Below, in pieces: positions 1-6,597 of a stretch of 37,189 nt of DNA (its first letter is position 1; the number at the start of each line of letters is the position of its first letter). The notes under the pieces are model-generated. The model was not told the DNA's origin, did no database searches, and saw only the letters and a program-made list of their open reading frames with translations. The position numbers and the translations under genes were made by a program. Origin of the DNA: a virus; the IMG/VR virus record IMGVR_UViG_3300009161_000012, positions 1 through 37,189 of that record. One strand, written 5' to 3'.

Positions 1-123
1 CGTCAGCCCCATGCTTACGCATATCAATAGACTTACCCGGCCAACTGCAACGACGATTATCCCCACTGCTAATGCATTGGCTAAAATAGGTAGAAAGCTC
101 AGTGAGCGTCTTATCATACGCTC
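1..123. repeat. Terminal direct repeat, left copy
   Basis: These 123 bases are identical to the last 123 bases of the window (37067-37189). The portal reading frame continues without a break when the two copies are merged, so the ends are contiguous in the real molecule. An overlap this short is typical of a circular assembly of a circularly permuted or terminally redundant phage. A genuine short terminal repeat cannot be excluded from sequence alone. Confidence 0.95.
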
Positions 124-196
124 CGCGCAGCACAACAACGTCAGGACCGTCTTGGTCAACAAATGTGAGAGCGTGCTGAGACTTTGTTTCTTGCAT
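1..196 (-). CDS. Portal protein, N-terminal part (gene continues from the far end of the window)
   Basis: Read on the minus strand, an ATG at 194-196 opens a frame that runs off position 1 and continues, through the 123-bp terminal repeat, into the portal frame ending at 35172. The joined protein is about 696 residues. The first 58 of these precede the Met at 37088, which is the first start visible in the right-hand piece. The start lies 4 bp after the stop of the upstream gene (201-203), suggesting translational coupling. No Shine-Dalgarno motif precedes it. The N-terminus is polar, beginning MQETKSQHAL. See the 35172-37189 entry for function. Confidence 0.85.
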   Translation of the reverse strand, partial: MQETKSQHALTFVDQDGPDVVVLRGAYDKTLTELSTYFSQCISSGDNRRCSWPGKSIDMRKHGAD

Positions 197-200
197 AGTG

Positions 201-425
201 TTAGGTGTTATGATAGCACGCTTTTGCGTGAGACATGGCGTTCTTTATGATGTTGGTGACGTATTCTTTAGGACGGCCTATCTTATCCGCAAGCTCGTCA
301 GGAAAAACCTCTGCGGTGCTATTGTTCTTTGCCGTAACCGCATACTCATAGGCTATAAGCCTATCAGAATGACTCAACAACCACTTCTTGTCCGTTGTTG
401 GATCAATGTGGTTGTCCTTGAACAT
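201..425 (-). CDS. Small hypothetical protein between terminase and portal
   Basis: This is a 74-residue soluble, charged protein on the late strand. I place the start at the ATG at 423-425; a TTG at 483-485 would add 20 residues but would lengthen the overlap with the preceding gene from 23 to 83 bp. A segment near the C-terminus (FPDELADKIGRPKEYVTNII) resembles a short helix-turn-helix-like pair of helices, but I do not recognise a family. Its place between the terminase genes and the portal suggests a packaging or virion accessory role; that is inference from position only. Confidence 0.6.
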   Translation of the reverse strand: MFKDNHIDPTTDKKWLLSHSDRLIAYEYAVTAKNNSTAEVFPDELADKIGRPKEYVTNIIKNAMSHAKACYHNT

Positions 426-699
426 AGCGATAGGAGGTTCCTGTAATGTCGGTGATTGATTCAACTTGAATGTTTTTGCCGACAAGCTTATTGGTCATAC
501 GGCGCGGGATGGCAACATGGATGCATCCAAGGTCTTGCTCAATGGCAACGCAGTAAATCCACTGTGGATTGATTGCTTGCCTTAGCACCTTTGCCGCAAA
601 GACGTGCATACGCTTTGGTTCTTCTACGGCCTCCAACTCAACAGGTTGTGCCTCTTCAATGTCAACTGGAGCTTTGATTTTAAGTTTAGTTTTTTTCAT
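403..699 (-). CDS. Hypothetical protein coupled to the large terminase
   Basis: This 98-residue protein has its ATG overlapping the large terminase stop (TAATG at 697-701), a classic coupled arrangement. The first 30 residues are rich in Lys, Glu and Val and probably unstructured. The remainder (about 31-98) alternates hydrophobic and polar residues, as in a small beta-rich domain, with one internal Cys pair (C50, C59). No motif identifies it. The next gene overlaps its 3' end. It is transcribed with the packaging genes, so a head or packaging accessory role is possible but unproven. Confidence 0.65.
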   Translation of the reverse strand: MKKTKLKIKAPVDIEEAQPVELEAVEEPKRMHVFAAKVLRQAINPQWIYCVAIEQDLGCIHVAIPRRMTNKLVGKNIQVESITDITGTSYRYVQGQPH

Positions 700-2312
700 T
701 AGTAGCCGCCTTGTGATACAACCTTGGTTTTCATAGAATCTGGAGAAACATAATTAGCCCCGCTCACCGCCAAGTATCGTATCACATCTATTGGGTCTTT
801 CCAAGCTTCTTCTTGCCCGCCCTCTGCGGTGTATTCCTGCAATGCCGATATGATGTTTTGGCATCTATCCGAAATATAGAAATGCGGTCTATTGATTGAA
901 TCAATTGGCTTCTTCTTGTTGTAAGACATCTTGGTCTGCAACGCTTGAAGCCCATCCTCAATGTCAATGCCGGGAGCGGGAATGAACACAAGCCCAGCAT
1001 CCGATAGGTCTTCTATGATGGACGACGCGCCCTCTTGCGTCTGGTACTTGGCAGCACCTAGCCGTGGATCAATAAGCCGCTCAAAAATGGTGTCGTTGGT
1101 CTCGGACTCCATTCCGGTGATTAACTCAACATAGTCCTTGATGCCATAGCCTAGTCCCTTTGAAGCCTCTCCGCTTGACCACTTGCCGCCATGCCACTTA
1201 GCCCAATCACCTACGTTGCTGTCCGGCCACTCACGATAGACAAACCAAGTGTCGCTTTCGTCAATAGCCACCCAGCAAATGAACCAGTTTTTTCTGCCAG
1301 CAGGATCAAGAACCATATACTTGGTCTTGTTCTTCAGGTCAATCTTCTCATGGCGAATGACGTTCACCTCGCGGGAAAAATTGGGGAACTTTGTGGACAT
1401 TGACTTCGTTGCAATGCCATACGCACGGGTTAGAATCTCATTCTCCGGTCTACCAGCCAAGTCCTTTGAGATACGCTCATATCCTCCAAAGGGATTGTCT
1501 TTGCTGTGGAAGTAGATGATGCCAGCATCACGATTCTTAGACTTCTGCAAATATGGCACGGCACGTCCAGAAAGAAGCTCTGCCTCCTTAGAACGCAACG
1601 TCTCAGCCCCCTGCACATAGTCACGCACAACCTCCGTATAGCCATCAATCGGCGTGAACGTAACAACCAGCTTGCTATTGCGTGTAGCCAAGCGGAACCG
1701 TAGCGTAGCCAGAAGCTCAGGCCCAATCAAATACTCGTCGCACCACGCCCCAATGTTGAGCCATTTGGCATCGCGGCATCCCAACTCAGCACCTTCAAGG
1801 ATGGTATCGTTGTTTAAGAACTGGGCATAGGTCTTGAAGATGATTGAACTCTTGCTGTTAGGCAGGATGAGACTCGACTTGCTAAATCCGTTCTTCCGCG
1901 TGTAGGAGATGTTCTCTTCTGTGCCCAACACCTTCACCCTGTATTCCTCGGGCAAGGCATCATAGATTGCAGACTGCTGCTGGCGAATAGACACGTCAGC
2001 ATTCTGTGCAAAACACATGATGGTTGACTGGTGATTCTCAATGGCCGCTTTCACAATGGCATTGGCCGCAAAGCAAGTTTTTCCTGACCGATTTCCGCCA
2101 CTTACCAGAAGCTCAGAATGCTCTGCCATCAAATCCTCGGCATCCTTCCAATGCGGCAACTTCCAGCCATAGCGATAGTTATCTCGTTTGCTATTTGCAA
2201 TTGCCGAATGATAGAGGTCATGCAGCTTCAGCACATCCTCCGGGGACATGGAAGCCAGCTCCGCATCACTCGGCGGCTTCAACACTTCATGGTAGGACCA
2301 AAGCAAACTCAT
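699..2312 (-). CDS. terL: Terminase large subunit
   Basis: This 537-residue protein is the ATP-driven DNA packaging motor and headful nuclease that docks on the portal. Visible motifs are Walker A GGNRSGKT at residues 72-79, a Walker B-like hydrophobic strand ending WCDE at 190-193, and a coupling motif VVTFTPIDG at 216-224. The C-terminal RNase H-like nuclease has acidic candidates at D336 (MVLDPAG), D415 (LIDPRLG) and D506/D509 (KDPIDVIRYL). Length and domain order are normal for phage large terminases. Its start overlaps the small terminase stop by 4 bp (ATGA). The RNase H-type nuclease and absence of cos-related genes leave the packaging mode open. Confidence 0.95.
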   Translation of the reverse strand: MSLLWSYHEVLKPPSDAELASMSPEDVLKLHDLYHSAIANSKRDNYRYGWKLPHWKDAEDLMAEHSELLVSGGNRSGKTCFAANAIVKAAIENHQSTIMCFAQNADVSIRQQQSAIYDALPEEYRVKVLGTEENISYTRKNGFSKSSLILPNSKSSIIFKTYAQFLNNDTILEGAELGCRDAKWLNIGAWCDEYLIGPELLATLRFRLATRNSKLVVTFTPIDGYTEVVRDYVQGAETLRSKEAELLSGRAVPYLQKSKNRDAGIIYFHSKDNPFGGYERISKDLAGRPENEILTRAYGIATKSMSTKFPNFSREVNVIRHEKIDLKNKTKYMVLDPAGRKNWFICWVAIDESDTWFVYREWPDSNVGDWAKWHGGKWSSGEASKGLGYGIKDYVELITGMESETNDTIFERLIDPRLGAAKYQTQEGASSIIEDLSDAGLVFIPAPGIDIEDGLQALQTKMSYNKKKPIDSINRPHFYISDRCQNIISALQEYTAEGGQEEAWKDPIDVIRYLAVSGANYVSPDSMKTKVVSQGGY

Positions 2313-2830
2313 TCCTTTATTTCGGTTACTACCGCCTCAATAGACGACGCCTTCATGTTAGCCCTAGCCTGCTCAATAGCCTTCATGGCATCCTCCAAAC
2401 TCGGGGCACTCGTCTTATGCTCAACCACAACCCTGTTCTCTCCCATAGCCGATAGGAACTTATCATTAGCTATTCCCCAAGGAAGTGTAAGGTCTCGTAT
2501 GTTAGTCCTAGCCAATTGCTCTGGGTCTTCCGCTAGCATCCGCATCTTCTCCTTCTGCAAAAGCCGCAAGCCTTCTACAATGTCTAGGGCATCCTCTGCC
2601 AGCGAGGCCCTACGTTCATTCAAAGCCATCTTATGCCGCGCCTTCAGCCGCGCCACAGTTTCCCACTTCATTCCCAGCTTCTTATTAATGCTATTAAAAC
2701 TCTCCCCTTCGGCCAACATCTCTAGTGCCTTAATTGCCAACGCCGGATCACGCCTCTCAATGAAGTTACCAACATTGTTTGCATTTGCGGCTACTGACTT
2801 AGATAGATCACTAATCTTCCTCTTAGGCAT
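2309..2830 (-). CDS. terS: Terminase small subunit
   Basis: This 173-residue protein is the first gene of the late minus-strand block and overlaps terL by 4 bp. Small terminases recognise the packaging site and feed DNA to the large subunit. Residues about 26-70 fit a helix-turn-helix: the segment around SFNSINKKLGMKWETVARLK looks like the two helices. A long helical, charged stretch follows (about 71-115), as expected for the oligomerisation region. The identification rests on the fold pattern and on its position directly before terL; family assignment by search would settle it. No clear SD precedes the ATG. Confidence 0.8.
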   Translation of the reverse strand: MPKRKISDLSKSVAANANNVGNFIERRDPALAIKALEMLAEGESFNSINKKLGMKWETVARLKARHKMALNERRASLAEDALDIVEGLRLLQKEKMRMLAEDPEQLARTNIRDLTLPWGIANDKFLSAMGENRVVVEHKTSAPSLEDAMKAIEQARANMKASSIEAVVTEIKE

Positions 2831-2867
2831 ACCCCATCTATTTCATATTCCCCTAGATATGCAAGCA

Positions 2868-2889
2868 GTTTGTTAGTAATAAAACAAAC
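2868..2889. promoter_or_regulatory. Inverted repeat upstream of the late operon
   Basis: GTTTGTT (2868-2874) is exactly inverted as AACAAAC (2883-2889), with an 8-nt spacer. It lies about 40 bp upstream of the small terminase start. It could be an operator for late transcription or a short hairpin in the leader. It is short and in AT-rich sequence, so chance occurrence is possible. Confidence 0.3.
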
Positions 2890-3163
2890 CACCTATCTCT
2901 ATGAACATAACTACATTACAACTATCTCAAATTAATCCACAACCTTTACACCCTTTCTCCCGTCCTTTACAGCAACTTACGTCGCAACTGTGTTGACGCG
3001 ACCTTTGTTTAATCCTCTATCCGCGTAAACTAGACCTTACGCCAAGGACAGCGGCTATGGCGAGTAGGGCCAAACATCTGTGATTTTTTTAAAATGGCTT
3101 ATGGATCAATTTCAATCTGTCCGCCCACCCCCCCTAACGTACCCCCTCCCCCCTATATAGCTA

Positions 3164-3262
3164 TATAGTATACTAAATTAGTATAGTATATAGTTGTATA
3201 GTATACTAAATCAATATAGTATATAACTGTATAGTATAGTAAAGTAGTATAGTATATTGCTA
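3164..3262. repeat. Three 33-bp AT-rich tandem repeats (iteron-like)
   Basis: Units start at 3164, 3197 and 3230, each beginning TATAGTATA and built from interleaved TATAC/GTATA and TAGTAT/ATACTA inverted repeats. Copies 1 and 2 are close matches; copy 3 is more diverged. The 33-bp period is about three helical turns, so bound proteins would sit on one face of the DNA. The composition suits a DNA-unwinding element, an initiator-binding array or a multi-copy operator. Position in the divergent region supports a control role. Confidence 0.8.
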
Positions 3263-3478
3263 TACTTAGCTAGGGCGTGTGCGTGGTGTGTTAAGGGGAG
3301 ATAAGGGATTGCCAACGCCGACAGACCGTCCTGACATTAGTCTTTCTTCACTCCCGTTTGCCGCCTATTAGGACGTCTAATGCCTTAAAATAAAGCTTTA
3401 AACCTTTGGTCAAATCTGGTAAACGTGTGGGCAGGGAAGCGACAAACGTAACCCACAACGAAAGAGACAAAGAAACAA

Positions 3479-4351
3479 ATGAAAAGAAACGAATGTTTAG
3501 AAATTGTCAGAAACATAGAAAACCTTGAATCGATCAAGTTGAGTTTGAAAAGCGTTTCAAGGGGTTATCTATTAAGGGGTTCGTGGGCATATTACGCCGC
3601 AAAGCTTTTGGCATGGATTGAATCCGGCATGGATGGAAAACCTCCGTTTTCCGTCATAGTTGCCAACGGAAACAGGAAATTGCCTTTCTTTGCGTTTTCC
3701 TCTCTCGCGATTGCCGATTGTCCCGGCAAAGGCGAATGCGCCAAGTATTGTTATTCGCTAAAAGCGTGGCGATATCCGGCTGCTTTTTTTCGGCCACTTC
3801 AAAACAGTCTTTTGATGCGTCATAGGCCGCAAGCAATTGCTTGCGCATGGAATCTAATACCAGAGGGGAAAACGGTTCGCTTATTCGTGGATGGCGATTT
3901 TCCGAATGTTGAAACGCTTAGATTTTTTATGGAACTTTGCAAGAGCCGTCCCGACTTGTCCGTTTACGGCTATTCGAAATCGTGGGCAGAATTCGTCTCA
4001 CTTGATCAAGGTGGTTTCGTTTGGCCTTCAAACTACCTTGTAAACAAGTCTAACGGATCGCGTTGGGTGAACACCGGGATTGCAAATGCGTTTTCGGCTT
4101 TGCCAATTGTCAGAGGTGAATTTGATGCTGTCCCGGTGGATAAAAGCTTTATCAAGTCGAAGGCGTACCAGTCGAAAGAAAACGAAGGTTCCGGCGAATA
4201 TCGGAAAACGGTTCGCGAGAAATTGAAGGCAATTTACAATCGCGTCTTTGCTTGTCCCGGCAATTGCGGCAATTGTCTCCCGGGAGGACGGCATGCTTGC
4301 GGTTCAAAAGACTTTGCCGGAATTGCAATTGGCATTGGAATTCACGCCTGA
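3479..4351 (+). CDS. gp88-like cysteine-rich phage/plasmid protein
   Basis: This 290-residue protein is the first gene of the early block. It shows a pattern I associate with the phage gene product 88 family: CPGKGECAKYCYSLKA at 81-96 (Cys81, 87, 91), then Arg/Asn-rich residues, a VDGD turn at 137-140 followed by a helical segment and YGYSKS at 163-168, and a C-terminal cysteine cluster (C259, C263, C266, C274) ending in IGIHA. The Cys arrangement implies a metal or Fe-S site; the biochemical role of the family is not established to my knowledge. The start follows an A-rich leader without an SD. Its place beside the repeat array hints at an early function. Confidence 0.7.
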   Translation: MKRNECLEIVRNIENLESIKLSLKSVSRGYLLRGSWAYYAAKLLAWIESGMDGKPPFSVIVANGNRKLPFFAFSSLAIADCPGKGECAKYCYSLKAWRYPAAFFRPLQNSLLMRHRPQAIACAWNLIPEGKTVRLFVDGDFPNVETLRFFMELCKSRPDLSVYGYSKSWAEFVSLDQGGFVWPSNYLVNKSNGSRWVNTGIANAFSALPIVRGEFDAVPVDKSFIKSKAYQSKENEGSGEYRKTVREKLKAIYNRVFACPGNCGNCLPGGRHACGSKDFAGIAIGIGIHA

Positions 4352-4361
4352 TTCTAAACAT

Positions 4362-4454
4362 ATGAAAAAATCGGATTTTATCACCACGCTCGCCTTTCTT
4401 TGCGTTGGCCTTTTAGGCCTATTGTTCGCTGTTTTTTCGGCTTTAGCTAGCTAG
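4362..4454 (+). CDS. Single-membrane-span micropeptide
   Basis: This 30-residue peptide begins MKKSDFITT and continues as one hydrophobic helix (about residues 9-29, rich in Leu, Phe, Ala and Val). It starts 10 bp after the gp88-like gene stop and ends just before a strong terminator, so it would be the last gene of that transcript. The N-terminal Lys pair favours an N-in membrane orientation. Function unknown; small phage membrane peptides may affect the host envelope or another membrane protein. The context supports translation, but the short length limits certainty. Confidence 0.5.
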   Translation: MKKSDFITTLAFLCVGLLGLLFAVFSALAS

Positions 4455-4472
4455 TCAAATCCCGGACAATTC

Positions 4473-4503
4473 AAGGCCACGCCTTCAATGGCGTGGCCTT
4501 TTT
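4473..4503 (+). terminator. Rho-independent terminator after the gp88-like operon
   Basis: An 11-bp perfect stem, AAGGCCACGCC (4473-4483) with GGCGTGGCCTT (4490-4500), has a 6-nt loop and is followed by a T run to 4503. It lies 19 bp after the stop of the membrane micropeptide. The flanking A run also allows some function on the minus strand. Confidence 0.8.
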
Positions 4504-4668
4504 CGTGGCCTTCGTTGGCCCTTCGTTGGCCTTTGCTTGGCCCGTCCTTCGCCCGTCCTTGGCCTTTCCTTGGCCCTTCGTGGCCCGTCCTTGGCCCTAG
4601 GCACCTTGCGCCATCCCTTGCGCCATCCCTTGCGCCATCTTTGGCCGCTACCTTGGCCGCCAATGGCG
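4504..4668. repeat. GGCC-rich low-complexity repeat block
   Basis: This stretch is built from short imperfect repeats of TTGGCC/CCTTCG-type words, with GGCC occurring roughly every 10-20 bp, and ends with three exact 12-bp tandem units CCTTGCGCCATC (4604-4639). Long frames are open on both strands, but they translate to low-complexity Gly/Arg/Lys or Trp/Pro/Leu repeats and have no coupled start, so I do not call genes. It directly follows a terminator and precedes the CTTAAG array, so it is more likely a structural or regulatory DNA element. Confidence 0.7.
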
Positions 4669-4676
4669 GAAACCCT

Positions 4677-4799
4677 CTTAAGGGGCTAATCCCGACAAAG
4701 CCCCTTAAGAGGCTAATCCAATACAATCGCCTTAAGAGAGGAATCCGCCTTAAGGGATGAATCCCCTTAAGAGATGAATTCCCTTAAGAGCGCAATCCC
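4677..4799. repeat. Six-copy CTTAAG iterated array upstream of the DUF932 operon
   Basis: CTTAAG occurs at 4677, 4704, 4731, 4749, 4766 and 4783, giving spacings of 27, 27, 18, 17 and 17 bp. Each palindrome is followed by a related tail of roughly RRGVNBAATCC, so the unit is a directional direct repeat of about 17-19 bp. A further copy, matching the last unit at 17 of 19 positions, lies at 6083-6101 after the DUF932 gene. The array sits just upstream of a promoter-like sequence. This is what a cooperative operator or initiator-binding array would look like. Confidence 0.75.
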
Positions 4800-4805
4800 A
4801 GCACT

Positions 4806-4834
4806 TTGTAAACCATTTCATTTATTTATTAAAT
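4806..4834 (+). promoter_or_regulatory. Possible sigma70-type promoter
   Basis: TTGTAA (4806-4811) and TTAAAT (4829-4834) are separated by 17 bp, each matching the canonical hexamer at four of six positions. They lie directly downstream of the CTTAAG array and about 80 bp upstream of the next gene start. The region is AT-rich, so this is only a candidate. Confidence 0.35.
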
Positions 4835-4915
4835 AAAGCTTGGCTTTTAATCTGGATGGCTTATGGTTTTGGCAATCCCAACAAGGGAGCACAGAAACAG
4901 ACAGGAAATCAAAAC

Positions 4916-5098
4916 ATGGAAATCTACATCGAATTCTTCAAGGACGCGGCTTATGAGGAGCCATTCTTCATCTCTGGCCGCAAATTTGTCTACTGCTGGG
5001 GAAAACGGGCAGACGGACGCATCGACAATGCGGTCTATTCCTTCGCGGGAGATGTGACCTTTTCTTATGAGTACTTTCAGAGTCTTTTGGGTAAATAA
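4916..5098 (+). CDS. Small hypothetical protein preceding the DUF932 gene
   Basis: This 60-residue protein starts MEIYIEFFKD. I choose the ATG at 4916 because an AGGAA motif lies about 10 nt upstream; an in-frame ATG at 4856 would add 20 polar residues and has no ribosome site. The protein is mixed alpha/beta with aromatic residues throughout (FISGRKFVYCWGK, VTFSYEYFQS), consistent with a compact small domain. No family is recognised. It lies 35 bp upstream of the DUF932 gene and is probably cotranscribed with it from a promoter near 4806-4834. Confidence 0.65.
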   Translation: MEIYIEFFKDAAYEEPFFISGRKFVYCWGKRADGRIDNAVYSFAGDVTFSYEYFQSLLGK

Positions 5099-5133
5099 CA
5101 AAGTTAGATAAAACAATAAAACAAAGTAATAAT

Positions 5134-6081
5134 ATGAGTCACGAAATCGAAATCAACGACACGGTTATCTACGGCAGCAACACACCCGCTTGGCACGGCC
5201 TCGGGACGGTGTTTGCTGGCCTTTTAAGCCCTTTGCGCGTCTTTGCTGAGGGAGTCGGTCACAGAGACATCCTTGAGGTTCCCGTGCACCTTAACGGGCT
5301 TGTCTTGCCAAACCAAAAGGGCTTGGTGGGGATCACGTCTAAGGGCGTGCAGGTGCCGCTTTCAGTGGTGGGCGAAGGTTATGGCGTGCTTAAAAGTGAA
5401 TCCATGTATCGCATCCTTGAGGGCGTCTACGCCGGGCAAGCGGTGGTAGATGCAGCCGGAACCCTTCGCAACGGTGCTCGCGAGTGGTGCCTAGTCAAAC
5501 GATCTGCATGGTCGGTCAAAAAAGACGACGTTGTTTTGACGTATGACCTCTGGCTTAATCGCCACGATGGAAGCGGGTGTTTTGAGCTTCACCGCACCAA
5601 CATTCGGGTGGTCTGCGCGAACACTTGGAAGATGGCCGTCTCTGGTGGCAATCGCGTGTTTGGGGTGCGTCACACGAAAAACGTGGAGCAGGGCGTGCAA
5701 TCGGCGTTGCAAGTGCTCGGATATGTCGAAGCGCAAGAGCAGACGCAGCGTGCAGCCGCGCAGCGTATGGCGACGGCTTTTATGAGCCGTGCAGAGGCCG
5801 CGACGGCGTTTAACGTGCTTCTTGGCATCCGGGAGGGCGTGGAGTCTTCCACCCGTGCAGAGAATCAGTCGGCGGAACTTAATCGCCTATTCCTCACTGG
5901 CGCGGGCAATCAAGGGCTGACGCGCTGGGACGCTTTTAACGCCGTCACCGAGTACGTTGATCACGGGCGTTCAACTCGCGTTGCGGATGGTCGCAGCGGG
6001 GCGGAAGTGCGGTTTGAGAGCGTGCTTATGGGTTCTGGCGATGCCATGAAGGCCAAGGCGTTTGACCTCCTGAGCGTGTAA
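5134..6081 (+). CDS. DUF932 family phage/plasmid-like protein
   Basis: This 315-residue protein matches the DUF932 (phage/plasmid-like TIGR03299) pattern: an N-terminal segment with PAWHGLGT (residues 18-25), a central VGEGYGVLK (78-86), then LTYDLWLNRHDGSG and TNIRVVCANTW around 133-165, and a helical C-terminal half. Length is normal for the family, whose molecular function is unknown; members sit in phage and plasmid early regions. Codon use is GC-richer than the flanking small genes. A strong terminator follows at 6098, so the gene ends its transcript. CTTAAG repeats flank the operon on both sides. Confidence 0.85.
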   Translation: MSHEIEINDTVIYGSNTPAWHGLGTVFAGLLSPLRVFAEGVGHRDILEVPVHLNGLVLPNQKGLVGITSKGVQVPLSVVGEGYGVLKSESMYRILEGVYAGQAVVDAAGTLRNGAREWCLVKRSAWSVKKDDVVLTYDLWLNRHDGSGCFELHRTNIRVVCANTWKMAVSGGNRVFGVRHTKNVEQGVQSALQVLGYVEAQEQTQRAAAQRMATAFMSRAEAATAFNVLLGIREGVESSTRAENQSAELNRLFLTGAGNQGLTRWDAFNAVTEYVDHGRSTRVADGRSGAEVRFESVLMGSGDAMKAKAFDLLSV

Positions 6082-6097
6082 ACCCTTAAGAGCGTAG

Positions 6098-6127
6098 TCC
6101 CTCTCCGTAAATGGAGGGGGATTTTTT
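6098..6127 (+). terminator. Rho-independent terminator after the DUF932 gene
   Basis: A 9-bp stem, TCCCTCTCC (6098-6106) with GGAGGGGGA (6113-6121), contains one G-T pair, has a 6-nt loop and is followed by TTTTTT. It begins 16 bp after the DUF932 stop. Confidence 0.85.
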
Positions 6128-6148
6128 GTGTCCAAAGGAGCGAAGCGA

Positions 6149-6367
6149 CTATTCATTCCAAATTACGATGGTCGTGGGGTTGATGCGGGTAACAGAGAAT
6201 GGCCTGACGGGAATTTCGGGCATAATTGCCGTTGGAAACACCCTGATGACCTGAGTTTTCACTGGAGATGGCCGTTCCTCCTCAATTACGTTGCCAAACA
6301 GGTCTAGGGATGGCCCTTTGCGGGCTGTTCCTTGCGTTTTTCGGGCACTCTGATTGGGTTTGGCCAT
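6149..6367 (-). CDS. Small hypothetical protein on the opposite strand
   Basis: This 72-residue frame is the only candidate minus-strand gene inside the early plus-strand block. I start it at the ATG at 6365-6367; a TTG 12 bp upstream is possible. The N-terminus is basic and polar, followed by SLDLFGNVIEEE (about 24-35), a motif often seen in small phage proteins, and a Pro/Val/Ile-rich C-terminal half. No SD is visible. It is bracketed by two terminators and by direct repeats (6070, 6596), which suggests a separately transcribed inserted cassette. It could still be a chance frame. Confidence 0.45.
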   Translation of the reverse strand: MAKPNQSARKTQGTARKGPSLDLFGNVIEEERPSPVKTQVIRVFPTAIMPEIPVRPFSVTRINPTTIVIWNE

Positions 6368-6516
6368 AGGGAGCCGCAAAGGAGCGGAATGCGGCTTAAT
6401 CCGTCAATGGGGAATTTCCCCGCTTGCATAACTGAGCGTGTTATTATTCTTTCCTGTTAGTTGCGGGTAGAGCCGCCACAAAAGTTCAATTTGGGCTGGA
6501 AATTTCTGGCCGAAAA

Positions 6517-6562
6517 GAAGACCGGACGTGCTGCTCTACCAGCCTCCGGTCTTCTGCTTTTT
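6517..6562 (+). terminator. Terminator-like hairpin
   Basis: GAAGACCGGA (6517-6526) is perfectly inverted as TCCGGTCTTC (6545-6554). The 18-nt interior can itself form a small GCTG/CAGC hairpin. Five T residues follow at 6558-6562. No known plus-strand gene ends just upstream, so it may end a noncoding transcript or form part of a larger RNA. Confidence 0.6.
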
Positions 6563-6597
6563 CTTAGTTCTCGCGAAGACTGGAGTTCATAGGAACT

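Larger units (their letters stand above)
2831..3478. other. Divergent intergenic control region, probable origin/promoter region
   Basis: These 648 bp lie between the divergent late (minus) and early (plus) blocks and hold no supported gene. From left to right I see a 7-bp inverted repeat near the small terminase (2868-2889), a C-rich strand at about 3121-3153, three 33-bp AT-rich repeats (3164-3262), then a G/T-rich strand at about 3273-3310. The switch from C-rich to G-rich on one strand at the point where transcription diverges is what one expects at a phage replication origin. I could not pick individual promoters with confidence. Confidence 0.6.

Noticed and set aside
3164-3262. CRISPR array
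   Set aside because: Repeats are directly adjacent with no unique spacers, and no cas genes are present.
4451-4726. Minus-strand frame with repeated KDGARDGAR-like residues, and plus-strand frame at 4488-4760
   Set aside because: Both come from the GGCC/CCTTGCGCCATC repeat block; low complexity, no coupled start, and they overlap the terminator on one side.
6430-6560. tRNA-like pieces (GGTAGAGC-type D-arm words on both strands)
   Set aside because: No matching acceptor stem, T-loop or anticodon stem at tRNA spacing.
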